Of a stretch of DNA of 5,720 nucleotides, positions 1-3,993 are shown piece after piece. The stretch comes from Armatimonadota bacterium (GTDB lineage Bacteria; Armatimonadota; Fervidibacteria; Fervidibacterales; Fervidibacteraceae), in NCBI GenBank assembly GCA_026419315.1, contig JANZZQ010000076.1, positions 1-5,720 of the forward strand, in the 5' to 3' direction. A program made the translations under genes and the position numbers. Every line of letters begins with the position of its first letter. Within the stretch, counting starts at the first letter, position 1. Under the pieces are notes generated by a model that saw nothing but the letters and a program-made list of their open reading frames with translations, searched no databases and was not told where the DNA came from.

Positions 1-442
1 CTTTCGCAGCAGTTCCCTTCTCCTTCCAGCTTTCACCGATAAAGCAACTCAAATCATCAACGACCGATGAAGCGCGACCGCCGGAACGAACGATTTCCCT
101 TAAGGTCTTGGGTGCAGCCTCTTTCCTGACTTGCTTAAGGGCATCAATTTGGGTGAACAAGTTTTTGCCATCGCTGACGATAGCGACGCTGCCTTGACCA
201 TCGTCTTCAGTCCAACGAACGCGAAGCAAGTTCGGTCGCTGGTAAACGGCTTCGTGTTTGATTGTCCTCTTAACTGATGTTTCGCCAACTTTCTGCTCGG
301 CAACGATGGTTGAACGAACCCGCAAACCCGAAAGGCTTTGGTATGCCTTGAAGGTCTTGGAAAGCAAGTCGTCGGCGGTTTGTGTCGCTGAAAGAGCGGC
401 AAGACATGCCAAAAACAAAAAAGTTACCAGCAATTTCCTCAT
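1..442 (-). CDS. Exported LolA-like/DUF2092-like outer-membrane lipoprotein-carrier family protein (5' part only)
   Basis: The reading frame is open from the ATG at 440-442 to the left edge, giving 147 residues with no stop, so the gene is cut by the window. Residues 1-19 form a signal peptide: basic MRKLL, a hydrophobic stretch, then ALSA, a plausible signal peptidase I site. LAC at residues 11-13 is a poor lipobox (Phe at -3), so lipidation is possible but less likely. The mature part starts with a helix (DDLLSKTFKAYQSLSGLRV), followed by beta-rich sequence with YQRPNLLRVRW (about 67-77), a VSDGKNLF turn (89-96) and AAPKTL (109-114). This order is seen in the LolA/DUF2092 superfamily, which binds lipid or lipoprotein in the periplasm. 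A good ribosome site (AGGAG, 452-456) with a 9-nt spacer supports this start. It is transcribed away from topA. The family call is by pattern recognition; the gene itself is secure. The substrate cannot be stated, and the C-terminal half is unseen. Confidence 0.82.
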   Translation of the reverse strand, partial: MRKLLVTFLFLACLAALSATQTADDLLSKTFKAYQSLSGLRVRSTIVAEQKVGETSVKRTIKHEAVYQRPNLLRVRWTEDDGQGSVAIVSDGKNLFTQIDALKQVRKEAAPKTLREIVRSGGRASSVVDDLSCFIGESWKEKGTAAK

Positions 443-451
443 CTGCTTTCA

Positions 452-456
452 CTCCT
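452..456 (-). promoter_or_regulatory. Ribosome binding site of the LolA-like gene
   Basis: On the minus strand AGGAG lies 9 nt before the ATG at 440-442. This is a strong Shine-Dalgarno match at good spacing, and it fixes the start of the exported protein at the residue that begins a classical signal peptide. Confidence 0.75.
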
Positions 457-476
457 CGCTTGAGTTTCAGGGGGGA

Positions 477-494
477 GCGATACCAAACTATCGC
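477..494. repeat. Perfect 6-bp inverted repeat, possible operator or leader hairpin
   Basis: GCGATA (477-482) and TATCGC (489-494) are perfect inverted copies around a 6-nt spacer. The site begins 35 nt upstream of the LolA-like start codon. On the minus strand the arms are flanked by a G-run before and a C-run after, so the RNA stem could extend beyond a bulged base. It could be a repressor site for a dimer or a hairpin in the mRNA leader; the sequence does not decide. Confidence 0.45.
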
Positions 495-583
495 CCACTG
501 CCCCGAAATTTTGCGACATTTTAGCGGGAAGGCAACAGGCAAGACAGAAGGAGCAAATTGTGGCAAATTATGAAAGACCTTTT

Positions 584-606
584 GTGCCCTCGCTCGGCGA
601 GGCCAC
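584..606. repeat. Imperfect inverted repeat / hairpin (10-nt arms)
   Basis: The core arms CCTCGC (588-593) and GCGAGG (597-602) pair perfectly around TCG. After one C-C mismatch (587/603) the stem continues with GTG (584-586) and CAC (604-606). No U-tract follows on either strand, so it is not a standard rho-independent terminator. It lies about 290 nt upstream of topA. Confidence 0.5.
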
Positions 607-621
607 TGATGCTTGGGGAAA

Positions 622-641
622 GGTGGCTTACAAGAGCCACC
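622..641. repeat. Perfect 7-bp hairpin
   Basis: GGTGGCT (622-628) and AGCCACC (635-641) pair without mismatch around a 6-nt loop (TACAAG). It sits 15 nt after the hairpin at 584-606, so a transcript from an upstream topA promoter would carry two stems in tandem. AAGGG follows instead of a T-run, which argues against termination on the plus strand. Confidence 0.45.
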
Positions 642-735
642 AAGGGTCAGTTCGGTTGGGAGATTTCTCTTTTGGTGCTCGAGAAAAGGAAAAGCGACGA
701 GCAGGTTGCAAATGACGAACTACCGCCAAGCCACG

Positions 736-769
736 AGAGAGTCAAAGGGTTGGGTCTCTGCCCAAACCC
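736..769 (+). promoter_or_regulatory. Possible pseudoknot or alternative hairpins in the topA leader
   Basis: GGGTTGGG (747-754) can pair with CCCAAACCC (761-769) with one bulged A. Its loop contains TCTCT (755-759), which is complementary to AGAGA (736-740) just upstream. The two helices interleave, which fits an H-type pseudoknot or two competing hairpins. The location, about 130 nt before the topA start, would suit leader regulation, but there is no direct evidence that it is transcribed or conserved. Confidence 0.3.
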
Positions 770-880
770 GTAGATCATTGCAGAACGCGGATTCGCTTAT
801 TGCCTACCGTTGTCGGCGGATAAAAAACTTTGCTCCGCATAAAAAATGGCTCAGTGAGGACAACGCCATCCAGACACTTC

Positions 881-886
881 GGAGGT
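881..886 (+). promoter_or_regulatory. Ribosome binding site of topA
   Basis: GGAGGT lies 9 nt before the ATG at 896-898, a near-consensus Shine-Dalgarno at good spacing. It decides the start of topA over the in-frame upstream TTG at 830, which has no such site. The sequence GCCATCC at 865-871 can pair into it. Confidence 0.85.
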
Positions 887-895
887 GGCAGTTTA

Positions 896-3349
896 ATGTC
901 CCGAAAACAAAAACAAGCCTCAAAGGCCAAAAGCAAACCGAGTAGAGGGGAAAGAAAAGCCGAAACACCATCAAGCGGCAAAAAACTCATAATCGTTGAG
1001 TCGCCGGCGAAAGCGAGGACCATTCGGCAAATAGTCGGTGATGAATTCGCTGTTGAAAGCACTATGGGACACATAATGGATTTGCCGGAGAGAAAGTTCG
1101 GCGTTGATTTGGAAAACGGCTTCACACCTCAATATGTCGTCCGACCGAAACGGAAGGAAGTCATCAAGCGGTTGAAGGAAGTGGCGAAGGAAGCAAGCGA
1201 AGTTTACTTGGCTTCGGACCCAGACCGTGAAGGCGAAGCGATTGCTTGGCATGTCGCTCAGGTTATAAAGCGCCCCGACGCGAAGCGAATTGAGTTTCAC
1301 GAAATCACAAAACCTGCCGTTCTGAAGGCCCTTCAAAACCCCCGCGATATTGACACCAACTTGGTCAACGCTCAACAAGCCCGACGAGTCCTTGACAGGA
1401 TTTTCGGATACACGCTGAGCCCGCTTTTGTGGCAGAAAATCAAGAAAAACTTGTCAGCGGGGCGAGTTCAATCTGTTGCGCTTCGGCTCGTCGTTGAGCG
1501 GGAGCGGGAAATACAAAGTTTCACGCCGCAGGAATACTGGAGCATCACGGCGACTTTGACGCCCGAAGACCGCGATGCCCCGTTTGAAGCCCGCTTGGTT
1601 CAAATCGGTGAGCGAAAGGTCACGACACCTGAGCGGGAAACTCAGGGTGAAGGCGAAACAACCGGTAAGCAGGGGGAGAAGGACTCCGCTGACAAGAGAG
1701 ATAGCGGGATTATCATTTCAAACGAGGCTGAGGCGAAAGCACTGGTTGATGTTTTGGGGCGAGCCAAATACTTCGTTTTGAAAGTTGAGCGCGGCGAACG
1801 AAAGCGAACTCCTCCACCTCCTTTCATCACTTCAACCCTTCAGCAAGCGGCGTCCCGCCAACTCGGTTTTAACCCAACCAGAACGATGAGAATCGCTCAG
1901 CAACTTTATGAAGGTGTTGACTTGGGCGATGAAGGGACAGTGGGTTTGATAACTTACATGCGAACGGATTCTCCCAGGGTTTCCGAAGTCGCACAGGCAC
2001 AAGCGGCTGATTTCATCCGACAAAATTTCGGCGACGCTTTCTTGCCGCCGAAACCGCGCCAATTTAGAGCCAGAAAAAGCGCACAAGAGGCTCACGAAGC
2101 AATCCGCCCAACTTCTGTTTTCCGAACCCCAGAAAAGGTCAAGCCCTACCTCACCGACGAACAGTTTGCCCTTTACACGCTCATTTGGCGAAGGTTCGTT
2201 GCAAGCCAAATGGCAGACGCAGTTTACGACACGCTGACAGTTGATATAACGGCGAGGGACGGGGGACGAGAGATGGGTGAAGGGAAAGAAATTCCTGAGT
2301 GGCTGAAAGGTGTCAATGAGTTTCTGTTTCGGGCGACAGGTAGGTTGCTTAAGTTTGAGGGCTGGTTGAAGGTTTACGAAGTTGAGGCAGAAGAAGAGGA
2401 CGAAAGCGAAGAAGGCATGAACATACCTAACTTGACAGAAAACGAACCACTTCAATTGCTGTCCCTTCAACCCGAACAGCACTTCACGAAACCCCCGGCT
2501 CGATACACTCAGGCGACTTTGGTGAAAGCGCTGGAAGAGTTGGGCATCGGTCGCCCGTCAACTTACGCTCCGACAGTTGACACGATCGTCAAGAGAGGCT
2601 ATGTTGAACTGAAAGGCAAGCAACTTGTCCCGACACCGCTTGGGATGCTCGTTTGTGACAAACTGGTGCAGTTCTTCCCCGATTTGCTCAGCGTTGATTT
2701 CACAGCCCAAATGGAAGATAGACTTGACGAGGTTGAAGAGGGCAAGCAGGAATGGCAGGAAGCAGTTCGCCACTTCTACGAACCGTTCAGCAAAGCCCTA
2801 GAACACGCCAAAAAGCGGATGGGCAAGGAAGGAGGCTTGACCACAGACCAGAAATGTCCTTTGTGCGGTGCATCAATGATTGTCAAATTTTCTGCTTACG
2901 GTCCTTTCTTGGCTTGCGAACGATACCCAGAATGCCGAGCATTGATCCCGATGGAGGAGGGGGCAAAGAAAGATTGCCCCAACTGTGGCAGTGTGATGGT
3001 TAGGAGAGGTAACGACAGCACTCGCTATTTCCTGTGCATCAAGTGCGGCTCGGTTGAACCAGCGGATGGGCAAGAACTTGTCAAGTGCCCTGAATGTGGG
3101 GAGGGAATGTTAGTGCCTCGCACGGTCCGCAGGGGGCGAATGAAGGGACGGAGTTTCTTCAGTTGCTCGCGCTACCCAGATTGCAAATTCGCAACTTGGG
3201 ATAAGCCCCTACCTAACCCATGTCCCAAATGTGGCGGGTTGATGGTCGAAAAACGACCGAAAGAAGAAGACCCCATCGCAGTTTGCCTAAATAGCGATTG
3301 CAATTACACAGAAGTGCTTGTTCGAGCGGTTGAGGTTGAAAAGGAGTGA
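896..3349 (+). CDS. topA: DNA topoisomerase I (type IA), four zinc ribbons
   Basis: The 817-aa product relaxes negatively supercoiled DNA by cutting one strand and passing the other through a transient 5'-phosphotyrosine break. The TOPRIM domain (about 29-140) has the metal-binding acids E35 (VESPAKA), D108, D110 and E112 (SDPDREGE). The central region carries SAGRVQSVALRLV (188-199) and PFITSTLQQAAS (309-320). The catalytic tyrosine is Y354 in LITYMRTDS, with R356. GIGRPSTYAPT (550-560) is another family hallmark. The C-terminus has four C4 zinc ribbons: C654/657/674/680, C694/697/714/717, C731/734/757/763 and C776/779/797/802. Residues 1-29 form a Lys/Arg-rich tail before the TOPRIM domain. 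Polar linkers near 241-270 and 453-474 look like loop insertions. The length is close to the 865 aa of the E. coli enzyme. All expected catalytic residues are present, so it should be active. The start is set by the ribosome site at 881-886. The gene appears monocistronic and ends 14 nt before a convergent tRNA gene. Confidence 0.98.
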   Translation: MSRKQKQASKAKSKPSRGERKAETPSSGKKLIIVESPAKARTIRQIVGDEFAVESTMGHIMDLPERKFGVDLENGFTPQYVVRPKRKEVIKRLKEVAKEASEVYLASDPDREGEAIAWHVAQVIKRPDAKRIEFHEITKPAVLKALQNPRDIDTNLVNAQQARRVLDRIFGYTLSPLLWQKIKKNLSAGRVQSVALRLVVEREREIQSFTPQEYWSITATLTPEDRDAPFEARLVQIGERKVTTPERETQGEGETTGKQGEKDSADKRDSGIIISNEAEAKALVDVLGRAKYFVLKVERGERKRTPPPPFITSTLQQAASRQLGFNPTRTMRIAQQLYEGVDLGDEGTVGLITYMRTDSPRVSEVAQAQAADFIRQNFGDAFLPPKPRQFRARKSAQEAHEAIRPTSVFRTPEKVKPYLTDEQFALYTLIWRRFVASQMADAVYDTLTVDITARDGGREMGEGKEIPEWLKGVNEFLFRATGRLLKFEGWLKVYEVEAEEEDESEEGMNIPNLTENEPLQLLSLQPEQHFTKPPARYTQATLVKALEELGIGRPSTYAPTVDTIVKRGYVELKGKQLVPTPLGMLVCDKLVQFFPDLLSVDFTAQMEDRLDEVEEGKQEWQEAVRHFYEPFSKALEHAKKRMGKEGGLTTDQKCPLCGASMIVKFSAYGPFLACERYPECRALIPMEEGAKKDCPNCGSVMVRRGNDSTRYFLCIKCGSVEPADGQELVKCPECGEGMLVPRTVRRGRMKGRSFFSCSRYPDCKFATWDKPLPNPCPKCGGLMVEKRPKEEDPIAVCLNSDCNYTEVLVRAVEVEKE

Positions 3350-3363
3350 ACTTAGTAGCGGAT

Positions 3364-3442
3364 TGGTGGCCCCGGCGGGATTTGAACCCGCGACCTCCGG
3401 CTTGAGAGGCCGGCGTCCTGAACCGGGCTAGACGACGGGGCC
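3364..3442 (-). tRNA. tRNA-Glu (anticodon CTC), CCA encoded
   Basis: The minus strand folds into a full cloverleaf. The 7-bp acceptor GGCCCCG/CGGGGCC is perfect (3436-3442 with 3368-3374). The D arm starts GTCT and its loop has GG. The anticodon stem CCGGC/GCCGG encloses CTCTCAA, giving anticodon CTC (3404-3406), which reads GAG. The T arm is GCGGG-TTCAAAT-CCCGC. The discriminator is A (3367) and CCA is encoded (3364-3366). The 5' GGCCCC..CGTCTAG pattern is typical of bacterial tRNA-Glu. It supplies Glu for translation and possibly for tetrapyrrole synthesis by the Glu-tRNA route. It reads towards the topA 3' end and follows the lipoprotein gene in the same direction. No duplicated tRNA 3' end, as left by integrating elements, is visible in the window. 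Confidence 0.97.
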
Positions 3443-3476
3443 ACTAACTTTTTGAAGGTTAGCAAAGGCGATGAAA

Positions 3477-3505
3477 AGGATAACGCATGCCGCAAGAGAA
3501 CGCAA
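3477..3505 (-). promoter_or_regulatory. Candidate sigma-70-type promoter for tRNA-Glu
   Basis: On the minus strand TTGCGT (3500-3505) and TATCCT (3477-3482) are spaced by exactly 17 nt, about 35 nt upstream of the mature tRNA 5' end. The matches to consensus are only 3/6 and 4/6. The position in the gap between lipoprotein stop and tRNA suits a dedicated promoter, which would give a leader of roughly 28 nt. A short inverted repeat (CTAAC 3444-3448, GTTAG 3458-3462) lies in that leader. Confidence 0.4.
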
Positions 3506-3531
3506 GTTCCCGCCGCCTCAATTCCCCGCCA

Positions 3532-3975
3532 TCAATCGGGAAAAGCACCTGCAGGATTAGGCAACGAAGGTAAGGTGCCCAATGGCGAACGAACGGTCAC
3601 GGTCCCAACGATGACTGTCCCCTCGTTGCCAAAACTGTCCCTCGCCTTGACTGTCACATGATAAACAACATCTGACACCCCTGAATTCAGCGGAAGCGAA
3701 ATTGTCAAGGTGCTGACGAAAGTTTTTTGATTTTGAGGGTCCAAGTTAATTGGGTTAAAGCCGGAGGGGCGCGGGAAAATGTCAACTTGCACAGATTCAA
3801 CTCCCGATGGGTCACTCACAGTCAGGGTGATTTGAACCGTTCCACCGTTAAAAGCCAACTCGGTTCTTGAAAAACTGCCAGACACCGATGGCGGCAAGTT
3901 GTCACCGTCGCCGCCCCCACCACAACCGAGCAACGCAAATGTCAGCGACATTGCAAGCAAAACCCTCAGTTTCAT
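3532..3975 (-). CDS. Small lipoprotein with a single Ig-like beta-sandwich domain
   Basis: The 147-aa product begins MKLRVLLAMSLTFALLGC, a type II signal peptide with lipobox LLGC. C18 is the expected lipidated residue; the following Gly, not Asp, suggests passage to the outer membrane if there is one. A Gly/Asp linker (19-25) leads to one beta-rich domain (about 27-130) with FNGGTVQITLTVSDPSGVESVQVD and HVTVKARDSFGNEGTVIVGTVTV, a pattern of Ig-like/cadherin-like sandwiches in exported bacterial proteins. A short Pro-rich tail ends it. No catalytic residues are seen; binding or structural roles are inferred. I chose the ATG at 3973-3975. An in-frame GTG at 3985-3987 overlaps the only ribosome-site-like sequence (AGGAAGG, 3987-3993), so it could not use it. 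The stop of the secreted-protein gene lies 18 nt upstream, which points to one operon. No clear terminator follows. Confidence 0.88.
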   Translation of the reverse strand: MKLRVLLAMSLTFALLGCGGGGDGDNLPPSVSGSFSRTELAFNGGTVQITLTVSDPSGVESVQVDIFPRPSGFNPINLDPQNQKTFVSTLTISLPLNSGVSDVVYHVTVKARDSFGNEGTVIVGTVTVRSPLGTLPSLPNPAGAFPD

Positions 3976-3986
3976 CTCCCAACCCA

Positions 3987-3993
3987 CCTTCCT
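3987..3993 (-). promoter_or_regulatory. Ribosome binding site of the Ig-like lipoprotein
   Basis: AGGAAGG on the minus strand is 11 nt before the ATG at 3973-3975, slightly long but usable. It lies just past the TGA of the upstream gene (3994-3996), which is consistent with translation within one operon mRNA. Confidence 0.5.

Larger units (their letters stand above)
443..895. other. Divergent intergenic region upstream of the LolA-like gene and topA
   Basis: This 453-nt stretch separates two divergently transcribed genes and should hold both promoters. Open frames cross it (for example 558-773 and 613-945, plus), but they lack ribosome sites, resemble no family and, in the second case, overlap the topA start, so I do not call them genes. 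It contains a perfect inverted repeat at 477-494, hairpins at 584-606 and 622-641, an 18-bp-spaced CGA motif at 679-736, a possible pseudoknot at 736-769 and a ribosome-site hairpin at 865-889. An AT-rich patch at 819-846 carries GATAAA and CATAAA, which resemble -10 boxes, but I found no -35 box at good spacing. On the minus strand TAAAAT (518-523) is a fair -10 with no matching -35. I recognise no known riboswitch or ncRNA. Confidence 0.6.

Noticed and set aside
584..641. Rho-independent terminators
   Set aside because: The stems are good but no T-run follows on either strand.
558..773. Plus-strand open frame of 71 codons as a small gene
   Set aside because: It covers hairpins and periodic repeats that explain its odd peptide, and it has no signal, motif or operon partner. 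The GGAG at 550-553 upstream is too close to its start to be convincing.
819..846. topA promoter with -10 boxes GATAAA or CATAAA
   Set aside because: No -35 hexamer lies at 16-18 nt from either. TTGCCT at 800-805 gives only 13 nt to GATAAA (15 nt if TAAAAA at 821 is taken as the -10), so I did not list it as a feature.
830..895. Upstream in-frame TTG start for topA adding 22 residues
   Set aside because: It has no ribosome site, and the added residues are not typical of the family. The ATG at 896 has GGAGGT at 9-nt spacing.
613..945. Plus-strand open frame of 110 codons as a separate gene
   Set aside because: It has no ribosome site, its composition is not protein-like, it overlaps the start of topA in another frame, and it shows no family resemblance.
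1832..2482. Long minus-strand open frame inside topA
   Set aside because: It is antisense to a highly conserved, complete topoisomerase region and is Cys/Phe-rich, as expected of a shadow frame.
3364..3442. tRNA-Glu as an integration site with att duplication
   Set aside because: I see no repeated copy of the tRNA 3' end and no integrase or phage gene in the window.
3985..3987. GTG start for the Ig-like lipoprotein
   Set aside because: It overlaps the only Shine-Dalgarno-like sequence and would place four residues before an already complete signal peptide.
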